Source of the DNA: Streptomyces sp. BK340
Lineage (GTDB): Bacteria > Actinomycetota > Actinomycetes > Streptomycetales > Streptomycetaceae
NCBI RefSeq assembly: GCF_007827595.1
Contig: NZ_VISR01000009.1
Location: 124,001-188,000, forward strand
Direction: 5' to 3'
DNA length: 64,000 bases
Part shown: one piece after another, positions 46,403-56,660 of the stretch
How positions within the stretch are numbered: the stretch's first letter is position 1
How the letters are laid out: every line of letters starts with the position of its first letter
Position numbers and translations under genes: made by a program
The notes under the pieces: generated by a model
The model's database searches: none
Told to the model about the DNA's origin: nothing
What the model saw: only the letters and a program-made list of their open reading frames with translations

Positions 46403-48601
46403 ATGGGCGACAAGGCGCAAACACACCCCGGGGCCGCCGGCAGGGCAGTGGCGGCCGACCACCCCGCGTCCGTACGGAATGTGGTGCTGGTCGGCCACTC
46501 CGGTTCGGGCAAGACGACTCTGGTGGAGGCCCTCGCGCTGACCGCGGGGGCTGTCAACCGGGCGGGCCGCGTCGAGGACGGCGGCACCGTCTCCGACTAC
46601 GACGAGATCGAGCACCGGCAGCAACGCTCGGTACAGCTCTCCCTGGCCCCGGTCGAATGGGACGGGTTCAAGATCAACATCCTCGACACCCCCGGGTACG
46701 CCGACTTCGTCGGGGAGCTGAGGGCCGGTCTGCGAGCGGCGGACGCGGCCCTCTTCGTCGTCTCGGCCTCGGACGGCGTGGACGGCTCGACCCGCATGCT
46801 GTGGGAGGAGTGCCAGGCCGTCGGCATGCCCCGAGCGATCGTGATCACACACCTGGAGGCCGCCCGGGCGGACTTCGAGGAGATGACCCGGGTGTGCGCG
46901 GAGGCCTTCGGCGCCGACGACCCCGACGCCGTGCTGCCGCTGTACCTGCCGCTGCGCGCGCCGGAGGGACCCGACGGGCACGCGCCCGTGACCGGGCTGA
47001 TCGGGCTGCTGTCGCAGAAACTGTTCGACTACGCGTCCGGGGAGCGCAAGGAGGCCGAGCCCGGCGAGGACCAGCTGCCGGCCATCGGGGAGGCCCGCAA
47101 CAGGCTGATCGAGGGGATCATCGCCGAGAGCGAGGACGAGACCCTCATGGACCGCTACCTCGGCGGCGAGCAGATCGACGTCAAGACGCTGATCGACGAC
47201 CTGGAGCGGGCCGTCGCGCGCGGCACCTTCTTCCCGGTACTGGCGGCCGCCCCCGCCGCCGACGGCGCCCGGCAGGGCCTCGGCACGGTCGAGCTGCTGG
47301 AACTGATCACCGGCGGATTCCCCACCCCGGTCGAGCACCCCATGCCCGGGGTCACCACCATCGACGGCAAGCCGCGCGACCTGAAGGCCTGCGACACGAG
47401 CGGCCCGCTGGTCGCCGAGGTCGTGAAGACCGCCTCCGACCCGTACGTCGGCCGGATCTCGCTGGTCCGCGTCTTCTCCGGCACCCTGCGCCCCGACGAG
47501 ACGGTGCACGTCTCCGGGCACGGCCTGGCCGACCGCGGGCACGAGGACCACGACGTGGACGAGCGGATCGGCGCGCTGTCCACGCCCTTCGGCAAGCAGC
47601 AGCGCCCGGTGACGCACGCCGTCGCGGGCGACCTGGTGTGCGTGGCCAAGCTCGGCCGCGCCGAGACCGGGGACACGCTCTCGGCCAAGGACGACCCGCT
47701 GCTGATGGAGCCCTGGCAGATGCCGGACCCGCTGCTGCCGCTCGCCATCCAGGCGCACAGCAAGGCGGACGAGGACAAGCTCTCGCAGGGGCTGAGCCGG
47801 CTGGTGGCCGAGGATCCGACGATGCGCCTGGAGCAGAACCAGGACACCCACCAGGTGGTCCTGTGGTGCCTGGGCGAGGCCCACGCGGACGTCGCCCTGG
47901 AGCGGCTGCGCAGCCGGTACGGCGTCCAGGTCGACGTCGTACCGCACCGGGTCTCCCTCCGGGAGACGTTCGCCACGAAGGCCGCGGGGCGCGGCCGGCA
48001 CGTCAAGCAGTCCGGCGGGCACGGGCAGTACGCCATCTGTGAGATCGAGGTGGAGCCGCTGCCGGGCGGCTCGGGCATCGAGTTCGTGGACAAGGTGGTG
48101 GGCGGCGCCGTGCCGCGCCAGTTCATCCCGTCCGTGGAGAAGGGCGTACGTGCGCAGGCCGCCAAAGGCGTGGTCGCCGCGTATCCGCTGGTGGACGTGC
48201 GGATCACACTGCTGGACGGCAAAGCGCACTCGGTGGACTCCTCCGACGCCGCCTTCCAGACGGCGGGGGCCCTGGCCCTGCGCGAGGCAGCGGCCCAGAC
48301 CCGGATCCATCTGCTGGAGCCGGTGGCCGAGGTGACCGTGCTGGTCGCCGACGACTACGTGGGCGCGGTGATGAGCGACCTGTCGAGCCGGCGCGGCCGG
48401 GTGCTCGGCACCGAGCAGGTGGGTGCCGGACGGACCCTGGTCCGCGCCGAGGTGCCCGAGTTCGAGATCGGCCGCTACGCGATCGACCTGCGCTCCCTGT
48501 CGCACGGGACGGCGCGCTTCGACCGGGCGTACGCCCGGCACGAGCCGATGCCGCCGCAGATCGCCGAGCGGATCCGCGAACAGGCGGGAGAATCCTCGTA
48601 G
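46403..48601 (+). CDS. EF-G-like translational GTPase (EF-G2 type) with a changed G4 motif
   Basis: 732 residues with the domain order of EF-G. G1 is GHSGSGKTT (not the usual AHxDxGKTT), G3 is DTPGYADF, and the G4 NKxD is replaced by THLE (IVITHLEAARADF). Domain IV-type sequence (GGAVPRQFIPSVEKGVRAQ) and domain V (MSDLSSRRGRVLG) are present. The M. smegmatis EF-G2 paralogue binds nucleotides but lacks ribosome-dependent GTPase activity; this may be similar. ATG 46403 follows GGGAGG. Divergent from pgsA; the 283-nt gap shows no other gene. Confidence 0.92.
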   Translation: MGDKAQTHPGAAGRAVAADHPASVRNVVLVGHSGSGKTTLVEALALTAGAVNRAGRVEDGGTVSDYDEIEHRQQRSVQLSLAPVEWDGFKINILDTPGYADFVGELRAGLRAADAALFVVSASDGVDGSTRMLWEECQAVGMPRAIVITHLEAARADFEEMTRVCAEAFGADDPDAVLPLYLPLRAPEGPDGHAPVTGLIGLLSQKLFDYASGERKEAEPGEDQLPAIGEARNRLIEGIIAESEDETLMDRYLGGEQIDVKTLIDDLERAVARGTFFPVLAAAPAADGARQGLGTVELLELITGGFPTPVEHPMPGVTTIDGKPRDLKACDTSGPLVAEVVKTASDPYVGRISLVRVFSGTLRPDETVHVSGHGLADRGHEDHDVDERIGALSTPFGKQQRPVTHAVAGDLVCVAKLGRAETGDTLSAKDDPLLMEPWQMPDPLLPLAIQAHSKADEDKLSQGLSRLVAEDPTMRLEQNQDTHQVVLWCLGEAHADVALERLRSRYGVQVDVVPHRVSLRETFATKAAGRGRHVKQSGGHGQYAICEIEVEPLPGGSGIEFVDKVVGGAVPRQFIPSVEKGVRAQAAKGVVAAYPLVDVRITLLDGKAHSVDSSDAAFQTAGALALREAAAQTRIHLLEPVAEVTVLVADDYVGAVMSDLSSRRGRVLGTEQVGAGRTLVRAEVPEFEIGRYAIDLRSLSHGTARFDRAYARHEPMPPQIAERIREQAGESS

Positions 48602-48813
48602 TTCACCACCGGTGGACGTCATGCGCCGGCGGGCGGCTTCGGCCGTCCGCCGACGCGGTGTCAGTGGCTGCGGATACGCTGATCACCTGGTCACGGTGCG
48701 CCGAACTCGTTCGGCCGTGGCTTGGTATCGGCACGACGCGCTGTTCAAAAGGTGTGCGGGGCAGGGAAGTCGGGAAGGCCGCAGAAGCGACACCGGCGGC
48801 GATGGGGGCGGGA

Positions 48814-50460
48814 ATGTCGGTTGGCACGGAGTGGGACGGACCGCAGGTGCCCGTGTCCGGCGACGAGGGACAGGCGGCGACCTTCGCGCTGGCCTCGGCG
48901 GCCTACCGGGACAACGTGGTCGAGGACATCAAGAAGACCGACAACGAGTGGCACCAGTCGGCGGTGAAGGCCGGCCGGATCGCCCTGCTCAAGCCGAACC
49001 TCGGAGAGGCCTTCTCGCGGGCCGTCGTCGACCGCATGCTCGCGCCCGGGCGCAAGCCGCTCATCCAGTCCTTCGGCGCCGAGCCGCAGGTCGTCGTGGA
49101 GCACTGCCTGGCGGCCAACAACATCCGCCGGGAGCGGGACAACCGGCTGTCCCTGGTCATGGTGGTGTGCGGCCTGATCTTCCTGCCGGGCCTCATCGGC
49201 TGGCTGCTCGTCTTCCAGCTGCGCACGTTCGTCGCCAAGCGCGAGGACAAGCGGGCCGGCGCGCTCGCCACCGCCCTGCTCGCCGGGGTCGGCGTGCTCG
49301 CCGCGCTCTTCCTGCTGAAGATGCCGTTCACCGGGTTCTGGGCGTGGTACGCGCGCGGCTGCGTCGTCGCCCCGGTGCTGGGCTGGTTCTGGGCCAAGCA
49401 GATCTGCGAGCGCACCGCGAAGGACCTGCGGGCGCGCTGGGACGGCCTGCTCTCGGGCACCAGCGTCGGCGCCAAGGTCCCCGAGGCCGTGCCGCGCAGC
49501 CCCGGCGAGACCGCGGCCGAGCAGCTGCGCCAGTCGCTGGCCCGGCTCAGCGCCGAGCAGCAGTCCAACTCGGTCTTCTACGCCGGCCCCAAGGGCATAC
49601 TCGGCATGGGTACCCGCTGGGGCGCCTGGCAGCTCGCCGAGGACCTGGTGCCCGCCGACCCCACCCGGGAGATCCACCCCTTCCGCAGCTGGGACGTCGT
49701 ACGCGCGATCCACGACCAGCTGCGGATGCTGGAGCGCGGACCGCTGAACACCGGCGGCTTCCCGCGGCCCTCGATACGGCACTGGATCGTCACGCCGATC
49801 GGTGAGAACGCGAAGGCGGTGGCCCGGCCGGAGGGCACGGACGTCGAGGCGTTCCAGGTCAAGCCGCACGCCATACAGGACATCTGCAACAAGCAGCAGT
49901 TCGGCAGCGGCGACCGGCACTATCTGGGCGTGCAGTGGACCCTGTGGGACGGCCAGCTGGTCCTGACCATGCTGATCACGGTGACCGTGCTGCACGAGAC
50001 GCTGCGCATCGAGGTGACCGGACACGCGCTGGGACCGGTGAACCCGCTGTTCCACGCGAAGCCGGAGGCGCCGACCAAGGAGGTCACCAAGTCCCTCAAG
50101 CCGTGGGAGACCCGCACGGTCAAGCTGCCGCTGGTCCGCACCGACGAGGTCGTACGGCTCGCCGCGCGCGCCCCGCTGACCTGGTATCCACCGCTCCTCA
50201 ACTGGCTCGGTGGCTCCCTCGTGCTGCCCGAGCCCTTCGGCCTCAGGCACGCCTGGGCCGACCAGCCCTGGCGGCACCGCTTCATGGCCGACGACGCGCT
50301 GCGTGCGGCCACGCCGGTGCTGCGGGTGGTGCACTCGGCCGCACTCCGGGTCCTGGCGGAGAACGGCGTGGACACGGCGAAGTTCGGCAACCGGTCGTCC
50401 GTGCTCAGCGGTCTGGTGCAGGATGCGTCGCCCAGGAAGGCGGACCTGTACGACGCGTAG
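48814..50460 (+). CDS. Unknown membrane protein, about 548 residues
   Basis: Starting from ATG 48814 (MSVGTEWDGPQVPVSG), an N-terminal soluble part of about 100 residues is followed by three hydrophobic helices (LSLVMVVCGLIFLPGLIGWLLVF, TALLAGVGVLAALFLLKM, WAWYARGCVVAPVLGWFWAKQI). A large C-terminal soluble region of over 300 residues ends in ASPRKADLYDA. A late hydrophobic strand pattern (LVLTMLITVTVLHETLRIEVTG) looks more like beta sheet than membrane. I do not recognise the family. The ATG at 48802 and a farther one at 48658 are alternative starts. Alone in the gap after the EF-G-like gene; it ends at a hairpin shared with the HIT gene. Confidence 0.85.
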   Translation: MSVGTEWDGPQVPVSGDEGQAATFALASAAYRDNVVEDIKKTDNEWHQSAVKAGRIALLKPNLGEAFSRAVVDRMLAPGRKPLIQSFGAEPQVVVEHCLAANNIRRERDNRLSLVMVVCGLIFLPGLIGWLLVFQLRTFVAKREDKRAGALATALLAGVGVLAALFLLKMPFTGFWAWYARGCVVAPVLGWFWAKQICERTAKDLRARWDGLLSGTSVGAKVPEAVPRSPGETAAEQLRQSLARLSAEQQSNSVFYAGPKGILGMGTRWGAWQLAEDLVPADPTREIHPFRSWDVVRAIHDQLRMLERGPLNTGGFPRPSIRHWIVTPIGENAKAVARPEGTDVEAFQVKPHAIQDICNKQQFGSGDRHYLGVQWTLWDGQLVLTMLITVTVLHETLRIEVTGHALGPVNPLFHAKPEAPTKEVTKSLKPWETRTVKLPLVRTDEVVRLAARAPLTWYPPLLNWLGGSLVLPEPFGLRHAWADQPWRHRFMADDALRAATPVLRVVHSAALRVLAENGVDTAKFGNRSSVLSGLVQDASPRKADLYDA

Positions 50461-50464
50461 GGGA

Positions 50465-50482
50465 TGCCCTCTGCGGAGGGCA
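50465..50482. terminator. Short hairpin between convergent genes
   Basis: TGCCCTC/GAGGGCA, a 7-bp stem with a TGCG loop, lies between the membrane-protein stop and the HIT gene stop. Probably ends both. Confidence 0.6.
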
Positions 50483-50491
50483 CCCGGGGAC

Positions 50492-51037
50492 CTACGCCGG
50501 CCAGGCCTCGGCCAGCATCTTCCGCGTGTCCGCCAGCAGCTGCGGCAGTACCTTCGTGTGGCCGACCACCGGCATGAAGTTCGTGTCGCCGCCCCAGCGC
50601 GGGACGATGTGCTGGTGCAGGTGGGCCGCGATGCCGGCGCCGGCCACCGTCCCCTGGTTCATACCGATGTTGAAGCCGTGCGCGCCGGAGGCGGTGCGCA
50701 GGGCCGTCATCGCCTGCTTGGTCAGCTCGGCCAGCTCGGTGGTCTCCGGCCCGGTCAGGTCGGTGTAGTCGGCCACGTGCCGGTAGGGCACGGTCATCAG
50801 GTGGCCGCCGTTGTACGGGTAGAGGTTGAGCACGGCGTACACGTGCTCGCCGCGGCGTACGATCAGGCCGTCCTCGTCGGACTTGGCCGGGATGGAGCAG
50901 AACGGGCAGCCGTCGCCGGCCCCGGGGCCGGTCGGCTTGTTCTCGCCCTGGATGTAGGCCATCCGGTGGGGCGTCCACAGGCGCTGGAACGCGTCCTGCG
51001 TCCCCACTCCGATCTGCTGCTCCGGCTCACTCGTCAT
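50492..51037 (-). CDS. HIT-family nucleotide hydrolase/phosphorylase
   Basis: 181 residues from ATG 51037 (MTSEPEQQIGVGTQDAFQRLW). The histidine triad is HLHQHIVPRW, and a zinc-ligand pair CPFC lies in GDGCPFCSIPAKSDED. The motif set and the N-terminal WTPHRMAYI match actinobacterial HIT proteins of the AP4A-phosphorylase type. In related genomes it also lies next to thrS. It may hydrolyse adenylylated side products of tRNA synthetases, but that is inference. Confidence 0.9.
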   Translation of the reverse strand: MTSEPEQQIGVGTQDAFQRLWTPHRMAYIQGENKPTGPGAGDGCPFCSIPAKSDEDGLIVRRGEHVYAVLNLYPYNGGHLMTVPYRHVADYTDLTGPETTELAELTKQAMTALRTASGAHGFNIGMNQGTVAGAGIAAHLHQHIVPRWGGDTNFMPVVGHTKVLPQLLADTRKMLAEAWPA

Positions 51038-51099
51038 GCAAGGCAGCATATGGCTTCGCCCTTTCGCGGCGTGTCGCCGGGGCGGCGAGAGGGCACTCA

Positions 51100-51117
51100 C
51101 CGGCCAAGCTTGGCCGG
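51100..51117. promoter_or_regulatory. Perfect 18-bp palindrome at the start of the potassium channel gene
   Basis: CCGGCCAAGCTTGGCCGG is a perfect inverted repeat ending on the first base of the proposed GTG start. It may be a repressor site or a hairpin over the translation start. Confidence 0.4.
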
Positions 51118-51776
51118 TGGACGACGACAGCCCCCTGGCCCGCTGGGAGCAGAGCGCCGAGATTCCGCTGTTCGCGGCCTCACTGGTGTTCCTGGCGGCC
51201 TACGCGACCCGTGTGCTGGCGACCGACGTGGCGCCCTTCTGGCTCGACCTGTGCGGGTTCGTGCTGCTGGCGATCTGGGTGGCCTTCGCCGCGGACTACG
51301 TGGTGCGCTGGCGGCTCAGCGGGCAGCGCTTCCTGCGCTTCGTCACCGGGCACTTCCTGCTCACGGTGGTGGTCGTGCTGCCGCTGCTGCGCCCGCTGCG
51401 GATCGTTCCGCTCTTCGAGGTCATCCAGCGCCGGCAGGGCGAGCCCCGGCTGTCCCTGTACGCCCGCGTGATCGCGTACGCGAGCCTGTCCACCCTGCTG
51501 CTCGGCTTCTCCGGTGCCCTCGCGGTCTACAAGCAGGAGCGTGGCGCGCCCGGCACCACCATGAAGACGTTCGGGGACGCCGTGTGGTGGGCGGCCTCGA
51601 CCCTCAGCACGGTCGGCTACGGCGACATCACCCCGGTGACCAGGGCCGGCCGGACGATCGCGATCGGGATGATGGCCTGCGGGCTGGCTCTCCTCGGCGC
51701 CGTGACGGGTTCGTTCTCGTCCTGGCTGATGCAGACCTTCACGCGCGAGGGCGACGCAGGGCCCCCGAGGAAGTGA
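51117..51776 (+). CDS. Six-helix (voltage-gated-like) potassium channel
   Basis: 219 residues from GTG 51117 (VDDDSPLARWEQSAEIPLF). S1-S4 occupy the first 110 residues; S4 is poor in charges (LRPLRIVPLFEVIQRR). S5 is followed by the pore loop with the selectivity filter STVGYGDITP and S6. No cytoplasmic RCK domain follows, so it is a minimal channel. The ribosome-binding site is weak and the start is not certain; an in-frame ATG at 51036 overlaps the HIT gene. Convergent with thrS. Confidence 0.85.
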   Translation: MDDDSPLARWEQSAEIPLFAASLVFLAAYATRVLATDVAPFWLDLCGFVLLAIWVAFAADYVVRWRLSGQRFLRFVTGHFLLTVVVVLPLLRPLRIVPLFEVIQRRQGEPRLSLYARVIAYASLSTLLLGFSGALAVYKQERGAPGTTMKTFGDAVWWAASTLSTVGYGDITPVTRAGRTIAIGMMACGLALLGAVTGSFSSWLMQTFTREGDAGPPRK

Positions 51777-51792
51777 TCCCCGGGGGCCCTGC
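51756..51792. terminator. Terminator between the potassium channel and thrS
   Basis: A perfect 12-bp stem: GCAGGGCCCCCG (51756-51767) pairs with 51781-51792. The left arm lies inside the last codons of the channel gene and the stop codon is in the loop. Confidence 0.75.
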
Positions 51793-51810
51793 GAACGGTA
51801 CGGGTACGGA

Positions 51811-53787
<1,977 letters not shown>

Positions 53788-53886
53788 CGGTCTCTCCTGA
53801 CTGAAGGTGGGATGCGGCGCCATACCAGGAGCGCGCGCACAAGGGATCGTACCGACCCGACACCACCGACCGCTAAACGGTCACCC

Positions 53887-55128
53887 TCAGTCCTCGCCCC
53901 CGTACGCCTCTCCGCACGCCTCCTCGAAGAAGGCCCCTTCTTGATCGGTCCCCTGCAGCGACTTCATCAGCCGGTCCCGCTCGGCGTCGTCCACCTGCAC
54001 GGGGACGACCCCGGAGGCGCCGGTGAGCCTGCGGAAGCCGCCGCGGCGCTCCAGACGGCCGTGGACCCGCACCGGGAGGCCGACGAGGTGGGCGTGGCCG
54101 GCGATGCGATAGTCCTCCTCGTCCAGGGTGAAGCGGACGTGCGGGACCTCGGCGCCGGCGAGCACCCGCAGCCGTACGGTGCCCGCGCCGCGCGGCCCGG
54201 AGCGGCGCAGGCGGACCACCGTGCCGGTGATCCGCACCGGCACCGAGGGTTCGCCCTGGACGTAGCGGGCGCCGGCCGCGTGCAGCACGGGCAGGTCGCC
54301 GGGTGAGAACTCGACGGGTTCGGCGGTGGCGGCGCAGCCCTCGGGCACTCCGGCCCCGGGGGCCCAGGCGATGGCGATGCGGGCGCCCTCGGTGCCACGG
54401 ACGAGCGTGGTGAGCGCCTCGGTCAGCTCTCGGCTGACGCCGGCCCCGACCGCGCCGTCGAAGGCGTCCATGCCGCCGGTGGCCCGTTGGTAGTCGATGG
54501 CCTCGCGGGCGGCGTACAGGGCCTGGTGGAGGCGGACGGCGAGGGAGCGGCCGGTGGGCACGGGCACGAAGGCGGTCAGCCGGTGGCCCTCGGCGGTGGG
54601 GCCGACCAGGACGTCCTCCAGGAGTCCGGCGGCGGACCGGCGGTGCCGGGCGCCGTAGTAGCCGGCACGCGCGCGCGTGGCGAGCGCGGCCGCGAGGAGC
54701 ATCTGGCGGGCCGCGGTGCGCAGGCGCTCGTCGACCGCCCAGGGGGAGGCGCCGACGGGCCCGCCCGGGGTGTCCCGCCACCAGCGGATCTCGTCGCTGG
54801 GCACGGCGAGGGAGATCAGCACCTCGCGCGCGGCGGGGGTGTCGCTGCGGGCGAGGGCGTCGAGGGCCTCGCCGAGCAGGTCGTCGCTGTCGGGGAAGGC
54901 CCGGCTCTCGGGCACCAGCAGGCTGGTCCCGCCGCCGCCCGGCCCGGGCGGGGTCCAGCGGCCGTAGCGCCCGGCCGCTCCCCCGCGCCGCTGCCAGCCG
55001 TGCCGGCGCAGCAGGGCGCCGAATACGGCGGGGTCGATCTCGGCGGGGTCGGGCGGCCGGTTCCAGGCCAGGTCGTCGGGGTGCGGCCGGACCTGCCTGG
55101 CCGGCTCGTCGTACGGACGGATCCTCAT
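53887..55128 (-). CDS. Unknown 413-residue protein coupled to the DUF4365 gene
   Basis: 413 residues from ATG 55128 (MRIRPYDEPARQVRPHPDD). The middle (residues about 150-260) is helical. The C-terminal 120 residues form a beta-rich stretch (VPVRITGTVVRLRRSG...VRVHGRLERRGGFRRLTG) that looks like an OB-type or similar barrel, with an acidic end (FFEEACGEAYGGED). I do not recognise the family. The ATG overlaps the stop of the DUF4365 gene as ATGA, so they are translationally coupled. GC-rich with normal codon use, no sign of recent transfer. Confidence 0.85.
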   Translation of the reverse strand: MRIRPYDEPARQVRPHPDDLAWNRPPDPAEIDPAVFGALLRRHGWQRRGGAAGRYGRWTPPGPGGGGTSLLVPESRAFPDSDDLLGEALDALARSDTPAAREVLISLAVPSDEIRWWRDTPGGPVGASPWAVDERLRTAARQMLLAAALATRARAGYYGARHRRSAAGLLEDVLVGPTAEGHRLTAFVPVPTGRSLAVRLHQALYAAREAIDYQRATGGMDAFDGAVGAGVSRELTEALTTLVRGTEGARIAIAWAPGAGVPEGCAATAEPVEFSPGDLPVLHAAGARYVQGEPSVPVRITGTVVRLRRSGPRGAGTVRLRVLAGAEVPHVRFTLDEEDYRIAGHAHLVGLPVRVHGRLERRGGFRRLTGASGVVPVQVDDAERDRLMKSLQGTDQEGAFFEEACGEAYGGED

Positions 55129-55691
55129 GGCCTGCCTCCCGTCCCGACCCGCGTCATGATCTCGCACAGCGCGCGGTCGTCGAAGATGCGCGAGGTCGGT
55201 ATCCGCACGGTGGTCCGGTGCCGGCCGGTGACCGGGTGACCGGCGAGGTTGACCCAGTAGCAGCAGTGCCTGAGGTCGAGCCGGTCGTGGCCGGCGCGCA
55301 GCCAGTCGTCCTGGGAGCGCGGGACCAGCATGACGACCAGGATCTTGTGCACCGAGACGGGCGTGCGGGCGAGTTTGCGCAGGTGGTCGTTGTCGAGGGT
55401 GAAGGAGAAGGAGCGGCCCGGCGGGTTCGGCGGGACCTGGTAGGTGCACTTGAGCTGCACCTTGATGGTGACCTCGTCGTCGACGGTGTGTCCGGGTGCG
55501 CTGTGGCTGACGTGCCAGTCGATGCCGTTGTCCGGGAAGGGCTGGGACAGCGAGCAGCCCGCTGCGGCGGCGACCGCGTGCAGATATCCGACCTGCAGTG
55601 TCTCCATGCAGGCGGTGGTGGCGAGCGTGCCGCGGACGGTGCCCGGGCGTTCGGGCAGCAGCCCGCCCCGCTCGGGCTGCGCTATGGCCAT
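55125..55691 (-). CDS. DUF4365 protein with a PD-(D/E)XK nuclease-like motif
   Basis: 188 residues from ATG 55691 (MAIAQPERGGLLPERPG), with GGAAGG 9 nt upstream. It matches the DUF4365 pattern. The spacing E30 ... G56-I57-D58 ... Q79-L80-K81 is that of Mrr/archaeal-type PD-(D/E)XK nucleases (helix Glu, GID strand, QxK strand), so it probably has a nuclease fold. The extended open frame upstream is a shadow. It heads a two-gene run with the 413-residue protein and is divergent from the exonuclease gene. Confidence 0.87.
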   Translation of the reverse strand: MAIAQPERGGLLPERPGTVRGTLATTACMETLQVGYLHAVAAAAGCSLSQPFPDNGIDWHVSHSAPGHTVDDEVTIKVQLKCTYQVPPNPPGRSFSFTLDNDHLRKLARTPVSVHKILVVMLVPRSQDDWLRAGHDRLDLRHCCYWVNLAGHPVTGRHRTTVRIPTSRIFDDRALCEIMTRVGTGGRP

Positions 55692-55859
55692 GACCAACAG
55701 CCTTCCAAGCCAAGAGTTTCCCCGCTGCGGGCTGCTGAACTGCAAAGACCCGCACTCCTGTTGTGTCCTCCCGGCGTACGGCGCAAACGGCCCGGGTATC
55801 ACCAAACGGGCAGAAGACGGAACTTCATCTGCCGTGGGTGAACGAGGAGTTGGGTTGGG

Positions 55860-56585
55860 ATGACGTGCTGGTACGAGGGGGCGCTGGCCGCCTTCGACAC
55901 GGAGACGACGGGCGTCGACGTGGAGGCCGACCGGATCGTGTCGGCCGCCGTCGTCGTCCAGGACGCGCCGGGCACCCGGCCCAGGATCACCCGGTGGCTG
56001 GTGAACCCGGGTGTGCCGGTGCCGGAGGGGGCGACGGCGGTGCACGGTCTGACGGACGAACACCTGCAGCACAACGGCCGCTGGCCGGCGCCGGTGATGT
56101 TCGAGATAGCCGAGCAGCTGGCCGAGCACGCGGCGATGGGCCGCCCGCTGGTGGTGATGAACGCGCCGTTCGATCTCACGCTGCTGGACCGGGAGTTGCG
56201 CCGGCACCGCGCCTCGTCGCTGGACCGCTGGTTCGAGACGAGCCCGCTGCACGTGCTGGATCCCCGGGTCCTGGACAAGCACCTGGACCGCTACCGCAAG
56301 GGCCGGCGCACGCTGACCGACCTGTGCGCGCACTACGGGGTGACGCTGGAGGGCGCGCACGACGCGGCGGCGGACGCCATGGCCGCGCTGGACGTCGTCC
56401 GCGCCGTGGGCCGCCGGTTCGCCACCCGGCTGGAGCGTCTGAGCCCTGCCGAGCTGCACACGCTCCAGGCCGCCTGGCACGCGGCGCAGGCCCGCGGGCT
56501 TCAGGCGTGGTTCGCGCGCAGCGGCTCGGAGGAGACGGTGAGCACGGACTGGCCGCTCAGGCCGGAGCTGCCGGCGGCGGCGTAG
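55860..56585 (+). CDS. DnaQ-like 3'-5' exonuclease (DEDDh)
   Basis: 241 residues from ATG 55860, with GAGGAG 10 nt upstream. The DEDDh catalytic set is complete: D13 and E15 in AFDTETTG, D105 in NAPFDLTLLD, and H167 with D172 in HDAAADA. It resembles stand-alone exonuclease domains of the Pol III epsilon type; a single-domain enzyme that trims single-stranded DNA or RNA is likely. Divergent from the DUF4365 gene with a 168-nt gap holding both promoters. Confidence 0.92.
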   Translation: MTCWYEGALAAFDTETTGVDVEADRIVSAAVVVQDAPGTRPRITRWLVNPGVPVPEGATAVHGLTDEHLQHNGRWPAPVMFEIAEQLAEHAAMGRPLVVMNAPFDLTLLDRELRRHRASSLDRWFETSPLHVLDPRVLDKHLDRYRKGRRTLTDLCAHYGVTLEGAHDAAADAMAALDVVRAVGRRFATRLERLSPAELHTLQAAWHAAQARGLQAWFARSGSEETVSTDWPLRPELPAAA

Positions 56586-56660
56586 CGGCTGTCCGGCAAG
56601 CGCCGCGCGGCAGGCGGGCATTGCCGGACCGGCTCCCCGGGCCTCGGCGGGGGCGGTGGT

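Noticed and set aside
53788..53886. T-box riboswitch before thrS
   Set aside because: The gap is only 99 nt and lacks the T-box sequence and a terminator.
53887..56585. A named restriction or phage-defence system
   Set aside because: No methyltransferase, helicase or known defence partner; only a nuclease-like motif and proximity, so it is kept as a hypothesis.
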